This document shows positions 33,844 to 43,232 of a stretch of 64,000 bases of DNA, piece by piece (the first letter of the stretch is position 1; each line of letters opens with the position of its first letter). The translations under genes and the position numbers were made by a program. Below the pieces are notes generated by a model that was given only the letters and a program-made list of their open reading frames with translations, made no database searches and was not told the DNA's origin. Origin of the DNA: Actinomadura physcomitrii (GTDB lineage: Bacteria; Actinomycetota; Actinomycetes; Streptosporangiales; Streptosporangiaceae); the NCBI RefSeq assembly GCF_008923205.2, contig NZ_WBMS02000022.1, positions 29,064-93,063 on the forward strand. Reading direction: 5' to 3'.

Positions 33844-34791
33844 TCACCCGGCGTAGGCGACGGGGAACCGGAAGTCGGGGTCGACCTGCGCGGCGAGGTC
33901 CTCGCCGGTCGCGCGGTTCGCCCAGCGGCGCGCGTTCTTGAGGTGGAACTCGACGGCCTGCCGCTGGAACGCGTCCCAGTCCTTGGCCTGGGCGTCGACC
34001 TCGGCGAGCATCCGGCCGAGCGCGGCCTCGTTGCCGTCCTCCAGCACCGCGCCGGACCGGCCCTGCTCCATCGCGCGGACGGCGGCGGACTGCCCGAGCC
34101 AGACGAGCAGGTCGTCGCCGACGTGCTCGCGCAGGTAGTCGACGTCGTCCTCGGACTGCACCTTGTTGCCGACGACGCGGATCGCGACGTCGTAGTCGCG
34201 GGCGTACTCGACGTACTGGCGGTAGACGCCGACGCCCTTGCGGGTCGGCTCGGCGACCAGGAACATCAGGTCGAACCGGGTGAACAGCCCGGACGCGAAC
34301 GTGTCGGCGCCGGCGGTCATGTCGACGACGACGTACTCGCCGGGGCCGTCCAGCAGGTGGTTGAGGTAGAGCTCGACCGCGCCGGTCTTGGAGTGGTAGC
34401 AGGCGACACCGAGGTCGTCGTCCTCGAACGGGCCGGTGACCAGCAGCGTCACGCCGCCGACCTCCTGCCCGAGGGCGTGCACCGGGTCGTCGCCGCGCAG
34501 CCGCAGCAGCCGCGACCCGGTGCCCGCCGGGGTCGTCTTGACCATGGTGGACGCGGAGCCGATGCGCGGGTTGTCGCCGCGCAGGTACTCCTTGATCTCG
34601 GTCAGGTGGGCGCCCATGGCCGGGATCTTGGCGGCCTGGTCGTCGTCCATGCCGAGCGCCGCGCCGAGGTGCTGGTTGATGTCGGCGTCGATGGCGACCA
34701 CCGGCAGCCCGCGCAGCGCGAGGTGCCGGACGAACAGCGACGAGAGGGTGGTCTTGCCGCTGCCGCCCTTGCCGACGAACGCAACCTTCAC
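33844..34791 (-). CDS. MinD/CooC-like P-loop ATPase
   Basis: A 315-residue ATPase with the deviant Walker A motif KVAFVGKGGSGKTTLS at the N-terminus, DADINQHLG next, and Walker B-like YVVVDMTAGADTF in the middle. This pattern fits SIMIBI ATPases of the CooC/MinD type, used for metal insertion or placement of membrane partners. The C-terminus lacks an obvious amphipathic helix. GTG at 34791 gives the usual family N-terminus. An ATG at 34827 would add 12 residues and lacks a better ribosome binding site. It is followed by the tailed membrane protein and rpiB. Confidence 0.85.
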   Translation of the reverse strand: MKVAFVGKGGSGKTTLSSLFVRHLALRGLPVVAIDADINQHLGAALGMDDDQAAKIPAMGAHLTEIKEYLRGDNPRIGSASTMVKTTPAGTGSRLLRLRGDDPVHALGQEVGGVTLLVTGPFEDDDLGVACYHSKTGAVELYLNHLLDGPGEYVVVDMTAGADTFASGLFTRFDLMFLVAEPTRKGVGVYRQYVEYARDYDVAIRVVGNKVQSEDDVDYLREHVGDDLLVWLGQSAAVRAMEQGRSGAVLEDGNEAALGRMLAEVDAQAKDWDAFQRQAVEFHLKNARRWANRATGEDLAAQVDPDFRFPVAYAG

Positions 34792-34891
34792 GAATGCCCC
34801 CGTTTCGGGTATGAAAACCGTTGCCATTTTCTCGGAGCACCGAGTCTGGCGGAGGGGCACCGGCGAGGCAACCGGAACGGCCGAAGCCGCA

Positions 34892-34905
34892 CGCACAATA
34901 GTGCG
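34892..34905. promoter_or_regulatory. Dyad upstream of the MinD-like ATPase gene
   Basis: CGCAC and GTGCG flank AATA in an AT-richer patch upstream of the ATPase gene. On the minus strand TATTGT and GATAAC are nearby -10-like words. It could be an operator. Evidence is weak. Confidence 0.3.
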
Positions 34906-35018
34906 CACGGTTATCATCAGATCACCCGCAGTCGCCCTGCTCCCCATGCACGTGGGGGTGGTCCGCCGTCGGTCGACGCCACCGCGACAACGCCATCCGG
35001 ACGACTGCGGGCACCGAA

Positions 35019-35633
35019 TCAATCGAAGATCGGTTCGCTGGTACGCGTGCGCTTCAGCTCGAAGAAGCCCGGCGTGCCCGCGACCGCGACCACGCCGTCC
35101 CACAGCTTCACGGCGGCCTCGCCGCGCGGGATCGGCGACACGACCGGGCCGAAGAACGCGCTGCCCTCGACCTCGATCACCGGGGTGCCGACCTCCTGGC
35201 CGACCCGGTCGATGCCGTCCTTGTGGGACGCGCGCACCGCCTCGTCGTAGGCGGTGGAGCCTGCGGCGTCGGCGAGCGCCGGGTCCAGGCCCGCGGCGGT
35301 CAGCGCGGACTCGAAGTACTCGCGGGTGAACTTCTGCTTCTCGTGGTGGCGACGCGTCCCCAGTTCCGTGTAGAGCCGGCCGAGCACCTCCGAGCCGTAC
35401 TTCTGCTCGGCGGCGATGCACACGCGCACCGGCCCCCACGCCTCGGCGAGGCCCTTGCGGTACTCCTCCGGCACGTCCTTGTCCTCATTGAGGACGGCCA
35501 GGCTCATCACGTGCCAGCGCACCTCGATCGGGCGCTGCTTCTCCACTTCCAGGATCCAGCGCGAAGTGATCCACGCCCATGGGCACAGCGGGTCGAACCA
35601 GAAGTCCACGGGTGTGGGAGCGTCCTGCGGCAC
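35019..35633 (-). CDS. DsbA-family (FrnE-like) thioredoxin-fold protein
   Basis: A 204-residue cytoplasmic protein. The active-site motif DPLCPWAW contains a single Cys (Cys17) and no resolving Cys. Proteins of this type in actinomycetes act as mycothiol-dependent reductases or isomerases and are not true disulfide oxidases. The cis-Pro loop is GTPVIEV. GTG at 35633 has AGGAGG 5 bases upstream. It diverges from pepN across 173 bases and lies upstream of the MinD-like ATPase, in the same direction but 227 bases away. Confidence 0.85.
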   Translation of the reverse strand: MPQDAPTPVDFWFDPLCPWAWITSRWILEVEKQRPIEVRWHVMSLAVLNEDKDVPEEYRKGLAEAWGPVRVCIAAEQKYGSEVLGRLYTELGTRRHHEKQKFTREYFESALTAAGLDPALADAAGSTAYDEAVRASHKDGIDRVGQEVGTPVIEVEGSAFFGPVVSPIPRGEAAVKLWDGVVAVAGTPGFFELKRTRTSEPIFD

Positions 35634-35806
35634 GTCGCCTCCTACGGCTCGAACGTCATTGATGAAAACTCAACCACCGACAACCCGGTCCCGGCCCCCG
35701 TGATTCCCGCACGCGGGCGCGGTAAAGGCCGTGGCGTGCGGACCTCCTGCCCGGCCGGTTGGTAGACATGGGGGCAGCAGAGAAATGAGCCGACCAAGGA
35801 GTACAT

Positions 35807-38380
35807 GTGGCAGGCAACCTCACGCGCGACGAGGCGCGGGAACGGGCCCGGCTGCTCACCGTCGAGTCGTACGCGGTCGAGCTGGACCTCACCACCGGGA
35901 GGTCGGGGGCGGGCGCCCTTCAGGGGGTCGGCGAGAACACGGAGCGGTTCGGCTCGACCACCGCGATCCGCTTCGGCTGCGCCGAGCCGGGCGCGTCGTC
36001 CTTCGTCGACCTGCACGGCGCCGTCGTCCGCGAGGCGACGCTGAACGGCGAGGAGCTGGACCCCGCGTCCTACGACGGGGAGAAGGGCCGCCTCCCGCTG
36101 CCCTCCCTGGCCGCGCACAACGAGCTGCGCGTCGTGGCGGACTGCGCCTACTCCCGCTCCGGCGAGGGCCTCCACCGGTTCGTCGACCCGGTGGACGGGA
36201 GCGTCTACCTCTACACGCAGTTCGAGACGGCCGACGCGCACCGGATGTACACGTGCTTCGACCAGCCCGACCTCAAGGCGACCTTCGAGCTGGCGGTGAA
36301 GGCGCCGCAGGACTGGCAGGTCGTCACGAACGAGACCCCCGAGAGCGTCGAGGGCGGGACGTGGCGCTTCCTGCCCACCCCGCAGATCTCCACCTACATC
36401 ACCGCGCTCATCGCCGGGCCGTACCACGCGGTCCGCGACGAGTACCGCCGCGACGACGGCACCGTCATCCCGCTCGGCGTGTTCTGCCGGGCGTCGCTCG
36501 CCGAGCACCTCGACGCCGACGCCATCGTCGACGTCACCCGGCAGGGCTTCGCCTACTTCGAGAAGGTGTTCGGCCGGCCGTACCCGTTCGGCAAGTACGA
36601 CCAGCTGTTCGTGCCGGAGTTCAACGCGGGCGCGATGGAGAACGCCGGCGCCGTCACGTTCCTGGAGGACTACGTCTTCCGGTCGCGGGTCACCGACGCC
36701 TCCTACGAGCGGCGCGCCGAGACGATCCTGCACGAGATGGCGCACATGTGGTTCGGCGACCTGGTCACCATGCGCTGGTGGGACGACCTGTGGCTGAACG
36801 AGTCGTTCGCGACCTACATGAGCGTGCTGTGCCAGTCCGAGGCCACCAAGTGGACGGGCTCGTGGACGACGTTCGCGAACCTGGAGAAGGCGTGGGCGTA
36901 CCGGCAGGACCAGCTGCCGTCCACGCACCCGATCTCCGCCGACATCCCCGACATCCGGGCCGTCGAGGTGAACTTCGACGGGATCACCTACGCCAAGGGC
37001 GCGTCCGTCCTGAAGCAGCTGGTGGCCTATGTCGGCCGCGAGAACTTCCTGGAGGGCGTGCGGCGGTACTTCGACCGGCACGCGTGGGGCAACACCGTCC
37101 TCACCGACCTGCTGGACGCGCTGGAGGAGACGTCCGGCCGCGACCTGGCGTCCTGGTCGAAGGAGTGGCTGGAGACCGCGGGCGTCAACACGATGCGTCC
37201 CGAGTACGAGGTCGACGCCGACGGGAACTTCTCCTCGTTCGCCGTGCTGCAGGAGGCCAAGGCCGACTACCCGACGCTGCGCTCGCACCGCCTGGCGATC
37301 GGCCTGTACGACCGGACGGGCGACGGGCTCGTCCGGCGCGAGCGGGTCGAGCTGGACGTGGTCGGCGCGCGGACGGAGGTGCCGCAGCTCGTCGGGCAGA
37401 AGCGTCCCGACCTGGTGCTGGTGAACGACGACGACCTCACCTACGCCAAGGTGCGGCTCGACGAGCACTCGCTGAAGACGCTAGTCGAGCACATCGGCGA
37501 CATCAAGGAGAGCCTGCCGCGGGCGCTGTGCTGGTCGGCGGCGTGGGACATGACGCGCGACGCGGAGATGGCGACGCGCGACTACGTCCGGCTCGTCGCG
37601 AAGGGCATCCGCGGCGTCACCGACATCTCGGTCACGCAGACGCTGCTGCGGCAGGCGCGGACGGCCGTGCAGCAGTACGCCGACCCGTCCTGGCGCAAGG
37701 AGGGCCTGGCGCTGCTCGCCGGCACGCTGTTCGAGCTGGCCCGGGAGGCCGCGCCCGGCTCGGACCTGCAGCTGGCGTACACGCAGGCGTTCGCGGCGTC
37801 GGCGGTCAGCGAGGAGCACCTGGCGTACGTCCGGGCCCTGCTGGACGGCTCGCAGTCGCTCGACGGGCTGACGGTCGACACCGACCTGCGGTGGGCGCTG
37901 CTGCGCCGCCTCGTCGTCACCGGCAAGGCCGGCGAGGACGAGATCGACGCCGAGCATGAGCGGGACCGGACGGCGGCGGGCGAGCGGCACGCCGCGGGCT
38001 GCAAGGCCGCGATCCCGACCGCCGAGGCCAAGGCCGCCGCATGGGACCGGATCATCGGCGGGACGCTGCCGAACGCGGTCTACCGCGCGACGCTCGGCGG
38101 GTTCGTCGAGCCCGACCAGGCCGAGTTGCTCGTCCCGTACGTGGACAAGTACTTCGCCGAGGTCGGCCGGGTGTGGAAGGAGTGGACCAGCGACATGTCC
38201 CAGACGTTCGCCGAGGTCGCCTACCCCTTCCTGGTGATCGAGCAGTCCACGATCGACCGGACCGAGTCCTACATGGCCGAGCAGAAGCCGCCCGCGGCGC
38301 TCGCCCGGCTGCTGTCGGAGGGCCGTGACGGCGTGGCGCGCGCGCTGCGCGCGCGTGCGAAGGACGCCGCCGCGGGGTGA
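35807..38380 (+). CDS. pepN: Aminopeptidase N (M1 family)
   Basis: An 857-residue zinc aminopeptidase. The exopeptidase motif GAMEN is at residues 275-279. The zinc ligands are in HEMAH (309-313), and Glu332 lies in NESFATY 19 residues after the second His, exactly as in M1 enzymes. The C-terminal half is the helical ERAP1-like domain of actinobacterial PepN. It cleaves N-terminal residues from peptides in the cytoplasm. GTG at 35807 has AAGGAG just upstream. An overlapping ATG is out of frame. A hairpin terminates the gene. Confidence 0.95.
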   Translation: MAGNLTRDEARERARLLTVESYAVELDLTTGRSGAGALQGVGENTERFGSTTAIRFGCAEPGASSFVDLHGAVVREATLNGEELDPASYDGEKGRLPLPSLAAHNELRVVADCAYSRSGEGLHRFVDPVDGSVYLYTQFETADAHRMYTCFDQPDLKATFELAVKAPQDWQVVTNETPESVEGGTWRFLPTPQISTYITALIAGPYHAVRDEYRRDDGTVIPLGVFCRASLAEHLDADAIVDVTRQGFAYFEKVFGRPYPFGKYDQLFVPEFNAGAMENAGAVTFLEDYVFRSRVTDASYERRAETILHEMAHMWFGDLVTMRWWDDLWLNESFATYMSVLCQSEATKWTGSWTTFANLEKAWAYRQDQLPSTHPISADIPDIRAVEVNFDGITYAKGASVLKQLVAYVGRENFLEGVRRYFDRHAWGNTVLTDLLDALEETSGRDLASWSKEWLETAGVNTMRPEYEVDADGNFSSFAVLQEAKADYPTLRSHRLAIGLYDRTGDGLVRRERVELDVVGARTEVPQLVGQKRPDLVLVNDDDLTYAKVRLDEHSLKTLVEHIGDIKESLPRALCWSAAWDMTRDAEMATRDYVRLVAKGIRGVTDISVTQTLLRQARTAVQQYADPSWRKEGLALLAGTLFELAREAAPGSDLQLAYTQAFAASAVSEEHLAYVRALLDGSQSLDGLTVDTDLRWALLRRLVVTGKAGEDEIDAEHERDRTAAGERHAAGCKAAIPTAEAKAAAWDRIIGGTLPNAVYRATLGGFVEPDQAELLVPYVDKYFAEVGRVWKEWTSDMSQTFAEVAYPFLVIEQSTIDRTESYMAEQKPPAALARLLSEGRDGVARALRARAKDAAAG

Positions 38381-38399
38381 GGCCGCCGCCCCTGTCGCA

Positions 38400-38438
38400 A
38401 CCCCCGTGACCATGCGATCGTTGCAGGGTCACGGGGGT
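38400..38438 (+). terminator. Terminator after pepN
   Basis: A 12-bp stem, ACCCCCGTGACC with GGTCACGGGGGT, has a 15-base loop that contains a further TGC/GCA pair. It begins 19 bases after the pepN stop and ends 21 bases before the next gene's start. Confidence 0.75.
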
Positions 38439-38459
38439 CCGCGGAGAGGGGTTGGTGGC

Positions 38460-39458
38460 GTGGAGACGGCGCGGGACGTGCTGACGGCGCTGGCACGGCG
38501 GTACGCGTTCGGGGATCTGGAGGCGCTGATCGCCGGCGGGGCGCTCGTCCCGGACACGCGGGCGAAGGCCGCCCGGCCGCTGTGCGCGTTCGGGCAGCGG
38601 GTCCTGGACCTGGACGCCGAGGACTTCGGGATGCCGGAGGCGGCCGGCGAGGTCCCCCGCGACCTGCTCGACCGGGCCCGCGCGAGCCGGATGCCGCAGG
38701 CGCCCAAGGAGCGGCCGCGCGGCGCGCTGGCGAGCCTGCGGCCCGCGTACGCGCTGCTGCTGGAGGTCATCGCGATCCGCTGGCACCGGCGCGACATGGC
38801 AGCGCTGGTCGCCGCCGTGCACATCGCCAGCGAGTACCTGCCGCTGCTGGCGTGGGAGCCGGTCCTCGGGCACGCCGGGGACCCGGCGCTGATCGGCGCG
38901 TCGGTGAACGGGGACGGCAGCCGGTTCGGCGTCCCGATCGAGCCGGGCTCGCCGCGCGAGTGCGACCACACCCGCCCGGAGCGGTCGGCGTGCGAGCGGA
39001 CGCTCCGGGTCGCCAAGGAGCCGCCGCCCGGCTGGCGCGCCTACCTGGACCGCCAGCACAGCCAGGTCGCGTCCGCTCTCGGCGACTGCGCGGCCCGCTG
39101 CCGCACGCCGTGCACCGTGATGACGCGGCTCGACGACCCGGTCCGCGAAGACCTCACCGACCGCTGCAGGCTCGCGGCCGAGTTCACCGACGGCGCGCTG
39201 GTGAAGCTGCGGCACGCCGCGCCGGTCGGGCACGGCTTCGGCGTCCCCTCCCCCGAGGAGGTCGAGACGGCCTGGGCGCGCGCCCGCAGGTCGCTGTCCC
39301 ACCATCCGCTCGGGAAGGCGGCGCTGGAGGGCGCGGACTCCGACGGCTACCCGCTGCCGGGGCTGCCGGGGCTGTTCTCCGCGATCGCGGCGGCGCCGAT
39401 CGTGCCGGACACGCTCCTGCACGACGTCACCTTGCGGATCACGACGACGCTCGGCTGA
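38460..39458 (+). CDS. Unknown protein with conserved-looking Cys/His clusters
   Basis: A 332-residue protein that I cannot assign. The N-terminal half is helical and Leu/Ala-rich (VLTALARRYAFGDLEALIAGG, shown by its first part). The second half holds CDHTRPERSAC and GDCAARCRTPCT, which give five Cys and several His in about 60 residues. That could bind zinc or an iron-sulfur cluster. There is no signal peptide or membrane helix. GTG at 38460 is the likely start, with GAGAGGGG about 10 bases upstream. Its 3' end overlaps the convergent malQ gene by 20 bases, which is rare and leaves no room for a terminator. Confidence 0.7.
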   Translation: METARDVLTALARRYAFGDLEALIAGGALVPDTRAKAARPLCAFGQRVLDLDAEDFGMPEAAGEVPRDLLDRARASRMPQAPKERPRGALASLRPAYALLLEVIAIRWHRRDMAALVAAVHIASEYLPLLAWEPVLGHAGDPALIGASVNGDGSRFGVPIEPGSPRECDHTRPERSACERTLRVAKEPPPGWRAYLDRQHSQVASALGDCAARCRTPCTVMTRLDDPVREDLTDRCRLAAEFTDGALVKLRHAAPVGHGFGVPSPEEVETAWARARRSLSHHPLGKAALEGADSDGYPLPGLPGLFSAIAAAPIVPDTLLHDVTLRITTTLG

Positions 39459-41580
39459 CCCGCTCCAGCACGGCGCGGACCTCCGGGTCCTCGACGAGGT
39501 CGTCCAGCACGACGGGCCGCCCCCGCGCGTCGGCGAGCGGGACGCGCCAGTTCGGGTACTCGTCGACGGTGCCGGGCTGGTTCTGGGTGCGGCGCTCGCC
39601 GACCGCGTCGGCGAGCGAGACGCCGATGAGGCGCGCGGGCGTGCGCCCGAGGAAGGCGTGGAGCGCGGCGACGACCTGCCGGTCGTGGGCGTCCGAGCCG
39701 TCGTCGAGCGCCCGCAGCACCTCGCCGGGCGGATCGGTCAGCAGTCCTTCGGCGTGGAGCACGCCGAGCCAGGCGGCGAGCTGCTCCCGGTGCTCGGCGG
39801 TCTCCTCGGCGAGGGGACGGGTGAGCAGCCCGAGGCGGTCGCGCAGCGCGATGTGGTCGCCGTGCAGGAACCCGGTGATCGGCGGCATGTCGTGGGTGCC
39901 GACGGTGGCCAGCGACAGCTCCCGCCACCGCGCCGCCGGCTTCGGGCGGCCCTCCGCGTCGCGCTCGAACCAGAGCAGCGACGTGCCGAGGACGCCCCGG
40001 TCGGCGAGGTCGTCGCGGACCTCCGGCTCCACCGTGCCGAGATCCTCGCCGACGACGAGGGCGCCCGCCCGGTGGGCCTCCCACACCAGGCAGCCGAGCA
40101 TCGCGTCCCGGTCGTAGCCGACGTACGTCCCGTCGGCGGGCGAGGCGCCCTCGGGAATCCACCACAGCCGGGACACCTGCATCGCGTGGTCGAGGCGGAG
40201 CCCGCCGCCGTGCCGCAGCGCCGCCGCCAGCATCTCCCGGTACGGGACGTAGGCGTCCGCGGCGAGCGTGGTCGGCCGCCACGGCGGCTGCCCCCAGTCC
40301 TGGCCGCGCTGGTTGAACTCGTCCGGGGGCGCGCCGACGCTCATGCCGGACGCGAGCTCGTCCCGGTAGATCCAGGCGTCGGCGCTGCCCTGCGCCACCC
40401 CGACCGCCAGGTCGTGGACGATACCGGCGGGCATCCCGGCGTCGCGGGCGGCCTTCTGCGCGCCGGCGAGCTGCTGGTCGAGGCGCCATTGCAGCCACGC
40501 GTGGAACTCGGCGCGCGCGTGGTGGCGGGGCTCGTCCATGACGGCGCGGCCGTGCGCGTCCTTGAGGGCGGGCGGCCATCGCCGCCAGTCGGTCGTCCCC
40601 CGCTCCTCGCTGATCGCGCACCAGGTGGTGAAGTCCCGCAGCGCGGCGCCGTGCCGGCTGCGGAAGGCCGCGAAGGCCGGATCGCGGCGGATGCCGGGCG
40701 ACGACCGGTACATCGCTTCGAGCGCCTCGAGCTTCGCCGTCCACACGGCGTTCCGGTCGAGCGGCCCGCCGAGCGCGCGCAGCCGCGCCGCCATGGCCGC
40801 GAACCGTTCCCTGCCCTCGGGAGGAAGCGCCGCGTACTCCGGCATGTCCTCGATCCGCAGGTAGATCGGGGCGGGGAAGCGGCGGCTCATCGGCGAGTAC
40901 GGCGACGGGCTGACGGGCGGCATCGGCTCGGCCGCGTGCAGCGGGTTCGCGACGACGAAGCCGGCGCCGAGGTCGCGGCCCGCCCAGGCCGCGAGGCCGG
41001 CGAGGTCGTGCAGGTCGCCGATCCCCCACGAGCCGCGCGAGCGCAGCGCGTACAGCTGGACGGTCAGCCCCCACATCCGCGGCGGTCGCGGCAGCGAGGC
41101 GGGCGCCACGAGCAGCGCCGCGCTCTCTTCACGGCCTCCCTGCCGCACCTTGAGGCGTTGCCATCCGAGCGGGACGTCGCCTTCGACGCCGTCCAGAGGA
41201 ACGGGCCCGCCCCGGGCCCGCTCGGCGGACGGCTCCGCCAGGACGTCGGGTTCACCGGGCTCGATCCATGCGTCCAGGTCGCCGGTGGGCCGCAGGCTCC
41301 GGCGCAGCCGTTCGAGGATCCGGCCGGCGGTGCGTCCCTCGCCCGCGTCGCGGCGGACGACGACCGTCGGCGGCAGCGTCCGCGCGCGCTCCCGGTGGCG
41401 CTCCAGCTCGGCGCGGACGGCGGCCGGGGACGAGGCGTCCACGCCGAGCGCGCCGAGGACGGCGACCAGGGTGCCGGGCGGGACGTCCGCCGGACGCCCC
41501 CGCCAGTCGGTGTACCGCGTCGCGACCCGGTGGTGCCCGGCCAGCCTGATCAGTTCGTCGTCAGCCACGCCTGCACCCAT
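39439..41580 (-). CDS. malQ: 4-alpha-glucanotransferase (amylomaltase)
   Basis: A GH77 enzyme of about 713 residues that transfers glucan segments in maltodextrin and glycogen metabolism. Family elements are clear: WGLTVQLYALRSRGSWGIGD, FNQRGQDWGQPPW, GGGLRLDHAMQVSRLWW (nucleophile Asp), GEDLGTVEP (acid/base Glu) and GTHDMPPITGF. The N-terminal 150 residues are the extra domain of actinobacterial MalQ. ATG at 41580 is used. GTG at 41568 (VADDELIRLAG) is equally possible because neither has a good ribosome binding site. It follows an amidase gene by 39 bases and overlaps the unknown gene at its 3' end. Confidence 0.93.
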   Translation of the reverse strand: MGAGVADDELIRLAGHHRVATRYTDWRGRPADVPPGTLVAVLGALGVDASSPAAVRAELERHRERARTLPPTVVVRRDAGEGRTAGRILERLRRSLRPTGDLDAWIEPGEPDVLAEPSAERARGGPVPLDGVEGDVPLGWQRLKVRQGGREESAALLVAPASLPRPPRMWGLTVQLYALRSRGSWGIGDLHDLAGLAAWAGRDLGAGFVVANPLHAAEPMPPVSPSPYSPMSRRFPAPIYLRIEDMPEYAALPPEGRERFAAMAARLRALGGPLDRNAVWTAKLEALEAMYRSSPGIRRDPAFAAFRSRHGAALRDFTTWCAISEERGTTDWRRWPPALKDAHGRAVMDEPRHHARAEFHAWLQWRLDQQLAGAQKAARDAGMPAGIVHDLAVGVAQGSADAWIYRDELASGMSVGAPPDEFNQRGQDWGQPPWRPTTLAADAYVPYREMLAAALRHGGGLRLDHAMQVSRLWWIPEGASPADGTYVGYDRDAMLGCLVWEAHRAGALVVGEDLGTVEPEVRDDLADRGVLGTSLLWFERDAEGRPKPAARWRELSLATVGTHDMPPITGFLHGDHIALRDRLGLLTRPLAEETAEHREQLAAWLGVLHAEGLLTDPPGEVLRALDDGSDAHDRQVVAALHAFLGRTPARLIGVSLADAVGERRTQNQPGTVDEYPNWRVPLADARGRPVVLDDLVEDPEVRAVLERVSRASS

Positions 41581-41619
41581 GCCCCGGCGGCGCCCCGCCA
41601 AGCGCGGGCCGGGACGGGC

Positions 41620-43044
41620 TCACGCGTCCCAGATCGGCGGCTTGCGGCGGGCCCAGGGCCGCGCCTCCTCCAGCTGCGCGGACAGCGAGATCAGCGTCCC
41701 CTCGCCGCCGAGCCGCCCCGCGAGCATGACGCCGATCGGCAGCCCTTCGGCGGTCCAGTGCAGCGGCACGTTGACGGCCGGCTGCCCGGAGATGTTGTAG
41801 GCCGCGCAGAACGGCGTGAACAGCGTCTGCCGGCGGAAGTTCTCCTCGGGCTCCTGGTCGTGGAAGTGGCCGACGGGGACGGGCGGCTGTGCCAGGGTCG
41901 GATGCAGGATCGCGTCGAACCCGTTCATGACCGGGAACGCGGCGCGCAGCGCGCCCTGCAGGGCGGCGTGCGCGCGGAACAGCTGCGGCGCGGTCGTGGC
42001 GTTCCCGCGCTCGCGGAGCCAGCGCGTCAGCGGCTGGAGCAGGTGCTCGCTCCCGTCCGGGACGGGCGTCATCGTGGCCATGACGCCCCAGAGCAGCTCG
42101 AAGTGCGGGACCATCTCGGGCCCGAACACCGGTGGCAGCTCGACGACCTCGTGCCCGAGCTCCTCCAGCAGCGCGGACGCCTCCTCGTAGGCGGCGACGC
42201 AGTCGGGATGCACCTCGGCGCCGGGGACGGCCGGCTGACGGCTGCGGGCGATCCGGAGCCGTCCCGGCGCGCGGCCGGCGTACGACAGGAACGTGCCCTC
42301 GACGGGCGGGGCGGCGTACAGGTCGCCGGGCATCGGCGCGGCCATGGCGTCCAGGAGCAGGGCGGCGTCCTCGACGCTCCGGGCGATCGGCCCGTTCGCG
42401 GACAGGCCGAACAGGTCGGGGACGACCGGCCCCTGGGAGATCCGGCCGCGGGTCGGCTTGATCCCGAACAGCCCGCAGACGCTGCTCGGGATGCGGATGG
42501 AGCCGCCGCCGTCGCTGCCCTGCGCGGCGGGGGCGAGCCCGGACGCGACGGCCGCGGCGGCGCCGCCGCTGGACCCGCCCGCCGACCTGGCGAGGTCCCA
42601 CGGGGTGCGGGCGGGCGGCGCTACACCGCCCTCGGTGTAGCACGGGAGCCCGAACTCCGGCACGGCGGTCTTGCCGGGCATGATCGTTCCGGCCTCGCGC
42701 AGCAGCCGCACGACGTTGTCATCCGTGAAACCGGTCATATCGGTAAAAACGGAGGAACCAAAAGTCAGCCGCACACCGTCCACCATGTTCAGGTCCTTGA
42801 CTGGAACCGGCACCCCGTGCAGCGGCGGCAGGTCCGCCGGATCGGCCGCGTCCAGCACCGCCTTCTCGGCCCGCGCCGCCCGCTCGCGCGCCGCCTCGGC
42901 CGTCACCGTCACATAGGCACCCACCTGCGGGTTCAGCCGTTCGATGCGGTCCAGATAGTGGTCGGTCAGCTCGACCGGGGACAGCCGCCCCGAACGGACG
43001 GCGTCAGCCGCCTCCCTAGCCCCGAGGTCATGGAGATGTGTCAC
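41620..43044 (-). CDS. Amidase-signature family amidase
   Basis: A 474-residue amidase with Lys83 (VPVKDLN), Ser158 (SAGGSSGG) and Ser182 (DGGGSIRIP), the full triad at normal spacing. The HGVPVPVKD start and GLPIGVMLAGR end are typical. The substrate is unknown. The start is GTG at 43044. No ribosome binding site is visible, and TAGCGT lies about 12 bases upstream, so a leaderless start is possible. Its similar size to the amidase at 25987 suggests paralogy, but the flanking genes differ. Confidence 0.9.
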   Translation of the reverse strand: MTHLHDLGAREAADAVRSGRLSPVELTDHYLDRIERLNPQVGAYVTVTAEAARERAARAEKAVLDAADPADLPPLHGVPVPVKDLNMVDGVRLTFGSSVFTDMTGFTDDNVVRLLREAGTIMPGKTAVPEFGLPCYTEGGVAPPARTPWDLARSAGGSSGGAAAAVASGLAPAAQGSDGGGSIRIPSSVCGLFGIKPTRGRISQGPVVPDLFGLSANGPIARSVEDAALLLDAMAAPMPGDLYAAPPVEGTFLSYAGRAPGRLRIARSRQPAVPGAEVHPDCVAAYEEASALLEELGHEVVELPPVFGPEMVPHFELLWGVMATMTPVPDGSEHLLQPLTRWLRERGNATTAPQLFRAHAALQGALRAAFPVMNGFDAILHPTLAQPPVPVGHFHDQEPEENFRRQTLFTPFCAAYNISGQPAVNVPLHWTAEGLPIGVMLAGRLGGEGTLISLSAQLEEARPWARRKPPIWDA

Positions 43045-43160
43045 GAACCGGAACGCTAGACCGCTCGCGCGCGGGCATCAAAGAGGCGGAGACTCTCTAC
43101 GAGAAGAGGGCGTAGATGATTCACATACCCACCCCTGCACGGAAGTCAATCACTCACGTG

Positions 43161-43198
43161 CGGCGACAAAACTATTAACCCTGCATGACTAGTCGCCG
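43161..43198. promoter_or_regulatory. AT-rich stem-loop upstream of the NERD gene
   Basis: CGGCGAC (43161-43167) and GTCGCCG (43192-43198) flank a 24-base AT-rich loop with ATTAACC and CATGACTAG. The whole block 43060-43230 is far less GC-rich than the rest of the window, as expected for divergent promoters of the amidase and NERD genes. No clear -35/-10 pair was assigned. Confidence 0.35.
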
Positions 43199-43232
43199 TC
43201 CCGCATGATGATTACTCTGCGCACGGAGGATC

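Noticed and set aside
34828..35018. A small gene between the MinD-like ATPase and the DsbA-like gene
   Set aside because: Frames here are short, Arg/Pro-rich, and lack ribosome binding sites. The region has promoter-like features.
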